A stretch of 64,000 bases of DNA from positions 3,392,696-3,456,695 of the forward strand of contig NW_006763132.1 in assembly GCF_000264905.1 (NCBI RefSeq), read 5' to 3'. The translations under genes and the position numbers were made by a program. Positions 45,872 to 56,140 of the stretch are shown in pieces (position 1 is the first letter of the stretch; every line of letters starts with the position of its first letter). Below the pieces are notes generated by a model, which worked only from the letters and a program-made list of their open reading frames with translations, made no database searches and was not told the DNA's origin. Source of the DNA: Stereum hirsutum FP-91666 SS1. Taxonomy: Eukaryota > Basidiomycota > Agaricomycetes > Russulales > Stereaceae.

Positions 45872-46487
45872 AGGACCCCCGAAAACCCCCTCAGAGGTCT
45901 GTTCCGCCCTCTGATCTTGGGCCCCGCGTAGTCGCCGGCTCTGTGAGCTGCCCTCGTCCCCGCGCTCGGAACATACCTGTGTCCCAGGTCGATTTGGGCC
46001 CCGCGTCTTGGAATATACATCGAAAAATCCTCATAAATAGTGAATTTATTCGAGCACCGCTGGTTTCATTAGGCGAGCTTGAAAATCTTCAACTTAACCT
46101 CAACTTAACCTCAACTTACCCTAACCTAGCCTAATCAAGTCTGTCACAGTCTCGTATCGCTGATTCCGAGCCATACCGGTTCGAACAAGCAGTTTTCGGC
46201 TGCAGGGAAAGCTAGGTTGCAAAAAAATTAGGTCCGGACTAGGTCAGTTTATGGTGAGGTTAGGTTATGTTGAGGTTAGGGTGAGGTCAAGATCGAGCTT
46301 GGGGTCGCCTTCGTCCCCGCGACGGGAACAGACCTCGGCTGAAACCACTCTCGTCCCCGCGAAAAAATCATACATCTGGCCAGAATTTCCCGTCCCCGTC
46401 CCCGCGAAAATTTCGGACCGCGGCGCTGACGCGCCGCCTTCGTCCCCGCACAAAAATCAGACCTCATAGGGAGTTTTCGGGGGTCCT
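45872..46487. mobile_element. hAT-like miniature inverted-repeat transposon (non-autonomous)
   Basis: The 616-bp element has terminal inverted repeats matching at 27 of 30 positions, both beginning AGGACCCCCGAAAAC when read inward. It is flanked by a perfect 8-bp direct repeat TGGTTGGT. An 8-bp duplication is the hallmark of hAT transposases. No transposase frame is present. Just inside the ends, copies of TCGTCCCCGCG or GGGCCCCGCG recur (about 45925, 45955, 45990, 46313, 46350, 46395, 46440), each followed by an AT-rich stretch and often ACC or ATACATC, which looks like an array of subterminal transposase-binding motifs. The core holds inverted AACCTCAACTTA-type runs (46090-46132 against 46252-46289). 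Confidence 0.78.
46090..46289. repeat. Internal inverted repeat of AACCTCAAC units within the element
   Basis: The left arm has three CAACTTAACC-type units ending CCCTAACCTAGCC. The right arm is their approximate reverse complement (GGTGAGGTTAGG, then TTGAGGTTAGGGTGAGG). They could fold as a long imperfect hairpin. Confidence 0.55.
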
Positions 46488-46495
46488 TGGTTGGT
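46488..46495. repeat. Target-site duplication, right copy
   Basis: TGGTTGGT directly after the right terminal inverted repeat. Confidence 0.75.
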
Positions 46496-46897
46496 GCTCT
46501 CGAGAGTCGAAGCGCAGCATTCATCAAGGATCGGCCCATCGCGAGTGAGATTTTGTGTAAAGCACCATCGCATCAGACCTTCCGCATGCCGCCGCTCCGG
46601 GTTTGGTCAGCGTCAAAGGCCCGAGTCGATTTCTGTCCAAACTTACACCGTAAAGGCTGACTTATCCCCAGAATAGGGTCAGTTGTGGGCTGAAGATGCG
46701 GGTGGTGCAGATTGCCGCGCGGTTCGTCATCGCGGCAGGTCGAAACAGGAGGAGAGTAGAAAGGACTGAGTCCATTCGGCTTGCTCAGCCATAACCCATC
46801 CGTTTTCCTCTTCCTCTCCGACCACAACGAACACGAACGAACACATACCCACAGCACACGACAGAAACAGACTCACGACACCTTAACTGAAAAGACG

Positions 46898-49800
46898 ATG
46901 TCCTCCGCCGAAGACGAGCCCCACGACGCCGAGCAAGGCACGACCCTCATTCACAACAAAAAACGCAGGGTGCAGAGGGCATGTGATGTCTGCAGACGCA
47001 AGAAGAGTACGTCCTCGCGAGTTTTCCTTCTCGAGTTCTTAACTGACAAACGTACAATGACAAAGTACGATGTATGTATCGCTCTGCTCGACCTACGTTC
47101 CTTCCAAGGCCTAGTCCAGCTGACTTTGGACGATAGGCGATGGCGCACAAATGCCGAGCACTAGATGCTCAAATTGTATTGCATATAACTACGATTGCAC
47201 ATATATGGAGGCTGCCAAGGTACGTCTATCACTTCCAATAGCTGCCTTCATGTCTTGACGGTGTTGTAGAAACGCGGTCCACCGAAAGGGTGCGTGGCGG
47301 GTGGAACACTGGAACACTGGAATACTGATAGGTGACCTCATAGGTATGTTGAAACCCTCGAGATGCGGCTGGAGAAGATGGAGGGTCTGCTGTCACGGGT
47401 ACGTCCTCCACAATATCCGTTTCTTGTTCCAAGTTTCTCCAACTATTCCCCGTGTGGCCCTTAGCTCTGCCCCGATGCCGATTTCTCCAAAGAGCTAGGC
47501 ATGACGATCGACAAGTCCAAATGGTTCCCCGAACTCCAACGTCACGGCTCAGGCTCAACATCTCAAATTCTATCTTCACACGGCGGCGGCGCTTCACCAA
47601 GCTCAATGACAGACCCCGGTGCGGTTGCCTCTCCTCCTGCCGCCAACGACGACGAGCTCCAGTCGAGCGATGACGAGTTTCTGGGACAGAGCGCCCTGCT
47701 CTCCGAATCGATGAAGAACATGCATCTCCATCCTATGTTGCAGAAACGGTTCCTCGGGAAATCGAGCGGTGCGAAGCTCGTGATGGCAGCTATTGATCTC
47801 AAGTCAGAATATTCGATGAAAGACATGGATCTTCATGCGATCGTGGGTACGAAGAGGCCCGAGTTTTGGACGGTGTTACCTGTGAGTTGCCCCAAACATA
47901 ATTTTGATTTATTTTTGTGTTACTCTACCGTGTTTTCGAGTGTGAAACACGAATGTCCTGATCCATCTAATTACATCGCAGTGGGAACGCTCATGCATGG
48001 ACACCCGCCACCCCCGCCTCGAATTCCCCGATCCCGACCTGCTCGCCTCCCTCATCGACATCTACTTCGAACACGTCAACCCATTCTCCGCCCTCCTCCA
48101 CGCCCCATCCTTCCGGCGCTCCGTCGACGATGGCCTACACCTCCGCGACGACGGGTTCGGACAGGTCACACTGATGTTGTGTGCGATTGCGGCGAGGTTT
48201 AGCGATGATCCGAGAGTGCTGTTGGACGGAGGACATGATCAGAGTTTGCATTCGGCGGGGTGGAAGTGGTTCTCACAGGTGGAGGTTACGAGGCGGTCGT
48301 TGTTGACGCCGCCGTGTCTGTATGATTTACAGATTTATTGTGTGAGTCTCGGTTTCCCGCTCTTGTCCTGGTCTCACGCGGAGTTCTGAAACTCGGCTCA
48401 TACGTGGTTTTGTGTTGGTAGCTTGCGATACTTTTCTTGCAAGGATCCTCTGTACAACACGTATGTTGGACCATGACAGGCGTCGGGATCAGAATCGCAC
48501 AGGATGTAGGTGCGCATCGGAGGAAGGTGTATAATACGAAACCAACCGCGGAGGACGAGCTTTGGAAGCGTGCGTTCTGGTGAGTCTTGACTTTTTTCTT
48601 AAGTACCCCACTACTGCAGCCTGGTGCTCGCTAATACACGTGTTTGAACGCGAAGGTACCTCGTAACACAAGATAGGATGATGAGCTCCGGTATGGGGCG
48701 GCCGTGCGCTATTCAGGTATGTCTATCTCCTCTTTCAATGCGTAGCCCCTATCATGGTCACGTGCCTATTCTAACCACCATCTCTTCCTCATCATCGTTA
48801 CCTCTCAACAGGAAGAAGAGTAAGTGTCTCCCTCCTTACCGCCAATCCCCTTCCGCTCGCCCTTTCTTCATTCGAGATGCTCGCGACATATACTCAAACC
48901 GCACGAATGGCTATACGGTTAAATATATAACCATTCATTCTACATAGCTTCGACCTCGATGTGCCTATCGCGTGCGACGACGAGTATTGGGACGATCCGG
49001 ATCCGGAGAAGGCGTTCAAGCAGCCGCCTGGGAAGCCGTCGAATATGGACTTTATCATTTCGTTGTTGAAGTTGGTGCAGATTATGGCGTTTGCGTTGAG
49101 GACTATCGTGAGTGCAATGTGCTTATGTTGGACCCTTCAGAGCTCTTCGACATCTCGACATGTCTTCTACCTTGACGGAGGATTGCTTTGTCGTCCTCGA
49201 GATACTGCACTTGATATTGGCTGACTAGACGAGTGGCTGACTGTGTTGTTGTCGTGACGTTATATAGTACGCGATCAACAAGTCGAAGGTCCTCCTTGGG
49301 TTCGTGGGTTCAGAGTGGGAACAGCACATCGTCGCGGAGCTTGATTCGGCGTTGAACAAATGGATAGATTCCATTCCTGAGCATCGTAAGCCTCCTCTCT
49401 CTTATTCCACTTTCACCTTCACATCGCTCCACACCTCCACCCACCGCTCACTTCACTCACCCACTACTGCACACAGTCCATTGGGACCCCTCCCGCGAAG
49501 ATCCCACCTTCTTCCGGCAATCCGCTGTGCTCTACTGCACCTACTACCACGTACAAATCCTCGTCCATCGACCCTTCATCCCCTCACCCCGCAAACCGTC
49601 GCCGCTCTCGTTCCCTTCGCTCGCGATATGCACGAATGCGGCGAGGTCGTGTAGTCATGTCGTCGAGGTCGGGCTGAGGAGGAATTTGCCGATGCCGGTG
49701 GGGTATTTCCAGGTGCGTTTTGTTCAGCTTAGGTTTCTGTTTATTGTTGTTGCACCCGGTGCTGATCAGTGCGCTTTGACGTGTCATGTACGGTAGATCC

Positions 49801-51334
49801 CGGCGTTTGTGGCGGGGATCGTATTGTTGTTGAGTATATGGGGAGTCAAGAGGAGTGGGGTGAGCATCGATCCGGGGAAGGAGATGCAGGATGTGCATAA
49901 GTGTATGCAGGCACTCAAGGTGGCTGAGAAACGGTTCGTCGTTCTGTGAATTGATCGCGTACACGATTTTTTTAACCCATGAAATATTCCAGATGGCACG
50001 CTGCCGGGAGGTTATGGTACGTGCTTTCTTTTTTCAATGTTAAGATTTCGTCTTGCGCGTTGGCTAAATAATTCTTCATAAACAGGGATATCCTCTTCGA
50101 ACTTGCCTCCCTCAGCGACCTCCCACTACCCGCACCCAGCCCAGGCTCCGCCAAACGTCAACGCGACTCCGACAGCCCTGCCCCCTCCCTCTTCCAGCAG
50201 CAAACCTCACCCTCCGTCCTATCCCCTCTCAGCCCTCATTTCAAACCCATGGCCGCCGGCACTGGCTCCGAGACTACCGTCCCTTCTGACACGAGCTCAC
50301 GACAATACGCCGGTTCGAAGCGAGTCCCCAAATCTCACAAACAGAGAGAATCTTCGTCTTCCAGGTCGAGCTCTGTCGGACCAGGCATCCAACCGATTCC
50401 ACCGCCGAATGTTCAACATCGGTCTCAACAGCAAACGCCACCGCTACCGCACCAGACCCCCTCTTCGACGTCGGGATTTCCGTACGCTACTCTCCCGATG
50501 CATAGCGATGAGTTGAGAACGGTACCCGCGGGAATGAATACCGCGTATGCGGGCTTCGCTAGGCCCTCTATCGATCCCGTGACGGGGAACTGGTCTCTCC
50601 CTGGAACGCCTACGCAACATACGGCCAACGTCGCAGGACCCTCGCCACGAGCTAATGGTGGCGGCGATGGGGGCGTGTCGTTGTTGAACGGGAGGTCGTT
50701 CACGTATCCGTTCGGGTTTGGACCACCACCTTCGGGTTCTTCGGGGGCGAACGACCCGATGCTCAGCCAGGAAGCTACGGAGATGGGGCTTAGAGGTGGG
50801 TTTACGGATTTCGGTGGGGGTTTGAATGGGGGAGGAGGCGGCGCTGGGAATGGGGTTGGGTTTTTCGGGTCGGGGGCGAGTAATATGTTTGGATTCGATT
50901 CGCCCATGTCGGATGAGTCTCGTCAGGGTGGTCAAGGTGCGCAGCCGATGATGAGCATCACGGATACTGGGACGGGTGCTGGCGCTGGAGGGTATGCAGA
51001 TCTGATGCAGGGGTTGGTTGGCGGGTCTGGCCATGGCGGTATTGGAGGCTCGGGGGCAGGACAGACGCCGTCGAGAGTTGGGTCTGGCCAGGAGACCGCT
51101 CAGGCGGAGTTGGAGGATATGATGAAGATGTGGTCGAGCATGCCTGCTGGGTTTGAGTACGTCCACTTCTCTCCTTCGGTTTTATATAACTGCCAAGAGA
51201 TCTAAGCTAATTCGGCGGTGTCCTCTCATGGAAGGTTGGAGGACTGGGATACATATATGACGAATTTCTCGGGTATGAGCCAGTTCCCCATGCAAGGGAC
51301 TAGTTCAGACACAGGCCCGTCTCCTCAAAGTTGA
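46898..51334 (+). CDS. Zn(II)2Cys6 fungal-specific transcription factor with microexons
   Basis: Starts MSSAEDEPHDAEQGTTLIHN. The zinc cluster, assembled over three exons, reads KRRVQRACDVCRRKK, IRCDGAQM, PSTRCSNCIAYNYDC: C-x2-C-x6-C-x9-C-x2-C-x6-C. The third Cys depends on a 6-nt exon at 47066-47071. KKRGPPKGYVETLEMRLEKM is the linker and dimerisation coil. The middle homology (fungal_trans) region includes RPEFWTVLP, LIDIYFEHVNPFSALLHAPS, LAILFLQGSSVQHVCWTMTG, GIRIAQDVGAHRRK and VTQDRMMSSGMGRPCAIQ. An 8-nt exon (48812-48819) joins this to FDLDVPIACDDEYW. The C-terminus is Gly/Ser-rich. The end LEDWDTYMTNFSGMSQFPMQ, with stop at 51334, looks like an acidic activation tail. The protein is roughly 1100 residues, resembling the large XlnR-like basidiomycete group. 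The target pathway is not known. Confidence 0.88.
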
Positions 51335-52151
51335 ATAGGTATTAGGTGCAGTAACAGCACGCAGTAGAAGTCCCTTCTTAGCTAGTAGATCGCTTGAAGC
51401 CCGTTGTAGCATCCGTCTCCTTATCTTGTTATTGATTGTTTTCCTTTGCTGTCCCATCTGGTATATAACTTACCTTCACACTGTATTAATTTACTCTCCC
51501 TCCTCGCTTGCTCATCGTTCGCTTTCTGTCTGTCTGTCACCCTGGTCCCCGACGCCAAGGTCAGCGCTAGAACGCTTCACTCACATTCTATCTTTTCAGG
51601 TCTTGTCGGTATACGCTTTTCCTGATTTTGTATCCTTTGATTCAATACCATGCTTGATTTGCGTCGAGCCGTAAACAGTACCTACAGGACGTATTTGCGT
51701 CGATGCTTTATTCGTTCACAGCCTTCGCCAATCAATATACACCATTCAGCCTTTCACTTCAATACGATACTGAAGCCTCTGAATCGTTCACACCAGGCGG
51801 GACGGAGCCCCTTTCACCATGGACTCGACCTTCCTTCCTACACGAACGTGCTAGGGCGGCCCGTGGTGTACTCATGCTTCCAACATGTTGGAACCGTTCT
51901 CGTGCTCAAACTTTCTCATAATAGGTCTCATCTTCTGTTTCTTTCATATTTCCCGCGTACTATCTGCACTGACATCCAGGCACGCAAGGCCCGGGCGACG
52001 TTCTGAAGGTGCAGATGTGGAGAACATCATGAGCAGGTGGGCCTTTCTTCACCTCATGCGTCCTATATATACTCATTTTCGAGTCTCATAAAAGCAGGGG
52101 GTTCGATTTCGATGAACGGCCCCAGAGGATCCATCTCCGAAGTCAGACACC
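51335..52151. other. Intergenic stretch
   Basis: 3' region of the regulator and promoter of the sphingomyelinase-like gene. No supported gene. Confidence 0.45.
52064..52071 (+). promoter_or_regulatory. TATA box of the sphingomyelinase-like gene
   Basis: TATATATA lies 88 bp before the ATG at 52152. The broken paralogue keeps a TATAAA (55365-55370) 57 bp before its ATG. Confidence 0.5.
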
Positions 52152-55056
52152 ATGTGGACTCTAGGGCGACAAGTACTGATCCTGTGTAGCCTTGGGCTGC
52201 TGGCTCGAGCGAGCTTGTTCGACGACATCTTGTCGGCCTTGCAGAATGCGACGGACTGTGCGTCATGCCAATCTGTGTTGCTTCCTCCGCTGCAAACGTT
52301 AGCGAACCTGGGAGACGATGCTTGGGTAGGGAATATGACAGCTGTCTGTCAGACGCTGCAGGTGAGCATACATGTCATGTATCTCCATTTTCCTTCATAT
52401 TTTTCTGAATAGATCCTTAGCTTGCGGACGACGATGTGTGCGCTGGAACATTCAACAGATCTGGAAGAATAATATCGCATGACCTTCGTCAGATTTCACT
52501 GAACGGGACAACTGCGGTGAAGCTCTGCGATGCTGTGTTTGGTCTTTGCCAGGTTCGGTTCCGCCTATGCTCCTGTGTCAAGTCTTTTTTGTTGACATAT
52601 ATTGCAATAAAGCCGCCGCTAGTCACACCCTTCAACGTTACCTTTCCGAAACCTGCTCCCACTAGCGCCACAAAGTTCATCTCCTCCGGCCGCCAGCCGT
52701 TCCAAGTCGTCCATATCTCCGACGTGCACATCGATCGGTCGTACACAGTCGGTGCAGATGCCAATTGTACGAAGAATATATGCTGTAGGAACTTTGCGGA
52801 CGAGACTGGTCCTGTGTCAGAACCAGCGCAGCCGTTTGGGAACTCGCATTGCGACAGTCCGGGTATTTTGGCGCAGAGTTTAATTGAGGCTATGAATGAG
52901 ATCGGAAATGATGCGCTGTTCTCGATCTTTACCGGAGATGTCGTTGAAGGTGAGTATCTTTGCCGTTTACTGAGCGAGATTTTGAAGTTGATTTGGTGAT
53001 GTGGCGCCACTTCTTACTAGGTGCCACCTGGCTCGTCACCGAGAGGTTCGTGTGCGCATGAGGCGTAGACTAGATCGTTCCACCTGACGAAAAGGTTTAG
53101 GGAGGTTACGAACGATCTCGCAGATTGGAATGAGCAGATGGCGGCGTCTCTCAACCTCACTATCTTCCCGTCCATTGGTGAGCACTCGCGTTCTTACTTT
53201 CGAGCTGGCCAGGCAATTGCTAATGCCCTGGGTCTGGGTGTAGGAAATCAGTACGCCGTTATATACTCTCTACCGAGAGCGGCTTTGACTGGGTGTCTGG
53301 TTCCTATTTATAGCGACTCTGTCCCTGTCAACAGCTTCCCGCGAAACACGTCGTCAAGTGGGGTGCATGCCACAGATGACCTGTTTGTTTTCGACACCCA
53401 AAGCGCAGGGTGGGAGGTGTGTCTCATGCAAATATTCATCCTCCCTTTGTGATTTGATTATATTTATGCCTTTTGCACGATCAGAAATGGATTAACGCGA
53501 CGGCCGCGGATCAAGTAGACCACAATTCTGGCTCCTACGCCATCGTTGTCCCAGGGACTAGCCTCAAGTACGGGTATCCGGTTGTTGTATTTTGCTGTCG
53601 CTGACCGTTTGGGTTAGGATCATCTCCATGAATACGCAATACTGGTACAAACAGAAGTAGGTCTTGCTTGTTATACATGTCATGCGCCATGTCTGATGAA
53701 CTTCAAGCTACTGGCTTTACGACTCTGACGAGCAAATGTGCGCCTCTTTCAAATATTTTTGCTGCGCTATTCTAGTTGAGAACCACTATCTTCGCAGTTC
53801 GGACACGAACGGTCTTTTTGAGTTCATGGTCGAACAGCTTCAACAGGCTGAAGATGCGGGCCAGCGCGCATGGATAATCGGTCACATCCCGTCTGGGAAG
53901 GCAGACTTGCAGCATGATTTCGTACGTGAGATGCCATTCTCAAACAATCATCTCGCTGATGTCGAACCCACCAGTCAAACTATTACAATCAAATCGTTCA
54001 GAGGTACAAGAACACAATCGCGGCGCAATTCGCTGGGCATAGTCACAAAGTAGGTGACTGCATACTGCGCTTTCCTACTCATCAGATGGGCCACTGCATT
54101 GAGCATGCATGTTGTCTTGTATAGGATCAATTCGAGATCGCGTACTCTGATTTTGACAACCAGACTGCAGAGACGGCAGACAGCATCATCTTTATTGGCC
54201 CAGCTCTCACGCCCACAAGTACGCAAGCAGTGCTGAGTTATATCCACTTGCTAATATCATTCGATATGATAGGTGGCAATCCTGCCTTCAAGTTCTATGA
54301 TGTAGACCCAGATACCTTCGAGGTTATGGATGCCAAGGTTTTCATGGGTGAGTTTTATGTTTACTCGCCGCGAGACTTTGCTTAAACATATCTTACACCT
54401 AGCCAACATTTCCGACCCAACCTTTCAGACCGCTGGTCGTAAGTCGCTCCTCGTGATACTTGGATCTGCCCCTGACACACACTCTTCATCATAGCGACTT
54501 GGGAGTTATACTACTCCGCCCGCGAGTCTTACGGAGATCTTGTTTCTGCTTTCACAAATACCACTCTCGCGCCTACCGATTCTCTCAATGCTTCTTTCTG
54601 GCACACCCTGACCGAGGTCTTCGAGTCAAATGATACTGCTTTCCAACTTTGGAACACGAGAATAAGTAGAGGCGGGGCGGTGACTCCCTGCACTGGCGAC
54701 TGTGTCTCGACGACCATATGCGACATGAGGTCCGCAAGGTCCGAGAATAATTGTGTATGTCGATTGTTGGGCGTTGCATCCGTCTGAATGTACTCTGACG
54801 ACTCTGCGCTAGGATGTTTCGACACCAGGGCTCGATCTAAGGCGCGACGTGAGGTCGGTCGGGAGACGTAGCGAGAGTTTCGAGTGTGAAGGTGGCAGTA
54901 TCGGGGATTTGTTAGGCGGTTTTATTGATGATGTTAACAGTGACGAGGTATGTGCTATACTTCATCTTCTTTCCATCTACTGACATTCGTCCGACCAAGT
55001 CGGTTGTGAGGACAAGAGCTCTGCAGAAGCTGAACCTCGAGCGGGATATTGCTTGA
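52152..55056 (+). CDS. Secreted acid-sphingomyelinase-like phosphodiesterase
   Basis: The signal peptide is MWTLGRQVLILCSLGLLARA. A saposin-B-like domain follows (about residues 30-110; ATDCASCQSVLLPPLQTLAN, VGNMTAVCQTLQ, LADDDVCAGTFN, KLCDAVFGLCQ). The calcineurin-like metallophosphoesterase core then shows the metal-binding motifs VVHISDVHIDRSY (DxH), SIFTGDVVEGATWL (GDxxE), FPSIGNHDSVPVNSFP (GNHD), IIGHIPSGKADLQ (GHxP) and AAQFAGHSHKDQFEI (GHSH). GNHD is formed only when a 7-nt exon (53244-53250) is included. C-terminal Cys pairs (TPCTGDCVSTTICDMRSARS) and KLNLERDIA end the protein. Family role: hydrolysis of sphingomyelin or related phosphodiesters outside the cell or in vacuoles, with zinc. 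Fungal substrates are uncertain. Several N-x-S/T sites suit a secreted glycoprotein. Confidence 0.9.
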
Positions 55057-55421
55057 AGTATTTCTCTCCGGTGCAGTATTATGAACGACCCAGCACGACA
55101 AAGTGTTCATGGTATGCGTTGTTTGTGCTTCAGATCAATGATATTGTATTCACGATGGGAAAGGCAAGCATAGAGCTACCGTGCATTTTTTCTGGAAGCT
55201 GTTCTTCAAGCTTTCAGAGCACATGATGCTGGCCTCCTTCCTTTTGCGTTGCATAGAGCCTCTTCTGCCCTGTAATGGGCACATGGGTCGTGAACCAAAA
55301 TGTTACTGAATGCTCGTACTCACGCGTGCAACCTATGCATACATACACAACCGCATCCAGGTTTTATAAAGAGAATACTCTCTGATCGACATGTTCACGA
55401 GACAGGCCACCAGCGGTTCTC
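55057..55421. other. Intergenic stretch
   Basis: 3' region of the enzyme gene and the former promoter of the broken copy, with a TATAAA at 55365. Confidence 0.45.
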
Positions 55422-55830
55422 ATGATTGGCAACACATCGCTTTGCACCGTGCTGCTTATCCTCCCCAGCACGATATCATCATGTCGCGCAGACATTTTCT
55501 CTAATATCATAGTCGCTCTTGATAATGCGGTAGATTGCGCATCTTGTCAGTCAGCGCTCTTGCTTCCTATGAAAATAGCACTGGACCTCGGAGATGACGC
55601 GTTCGCCACAACATTCACAACAATCTGCGGAACTCTACTGATATCCTCTCCTCTACGTCACATCTCGCTAACCGAGTTTATATTGGGAATATACAGCTCG
55701 CAGACGGCGAAGTGTCTGTGGAAACATACAATAACACCCCCACTCGTTGGAACCTGGGCAAGTCCGTCTCTGGTCTGTCAGGTACATTGTCCAGTGATAT
55801 CTCCAGGTAATATTCGTGAGTGCTTATTGG
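55422..55830 (+). pseudogene. Acid-sphingomyelinase-like pseudogene, N-terminal fragment
   Basis: Reads MIGNTSLCTVLLILPSTISS, then VDCASCQSALLLPMKIALDL and GDDAFATTFTTICGTLL. These match the signal peptide and first saposin half of the intact gene (TDCASCQSVLLPPLQTLANL, GDDAWVGNMTAVCQTLQ). Where the intact gene has the donor CAG|GTGAGC, this copy has CTG|ATATCC, so the intron cannot be removed. After the old acceptor, LADGEVSVETYNNTPT matches LADDDVCAGTFNRSGR with the saposin Cys changed to Ser. Similarity then fades. The catalytic core is absent from this side. The C-terminal remnants are at 59010. Confidence 0.75.
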
Positions 55831-56140
55831 AGGTCTCTTGATATTAGCTTGAACCTCCGGGACGGCGTTCTCGATATTTGCTGCTAACGCCAGATGATTA
55901 GGCCGAGTGGAATGACTCACAAATGAAATTTCCGACGCCGTCATGGCTCTCGACTAATTGTTTGCGAACGTGCTCCACAGCCGACGTCCTAGAAGTTCCA
56001 AGTATGGCTCTGCGGGTGTTCCCAGACCGAAACAGAGAGTGTCTGCTCCTCGATCTCTATACATATTAGAATACCAACGTGCCCTGCCTGATCCATCATA
56101 TAGCACCTAATTAAGTCAGGTGATTTCACAGTTCAGACGA

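Noticed and set aside
46090..46130. CCCTAACC-like telomeric sequence
   Set aside because: Only one CCCTAACC match within degenerate AACCTCAACTTA units inside a transposon; not a telomere repeat array.
50444..51166. Minus-strand Arg/His-rich open frame of 240 codons
   Set aside because: Antisense of the Gly/Ser-rich tail of the zinc-cluster regulator.
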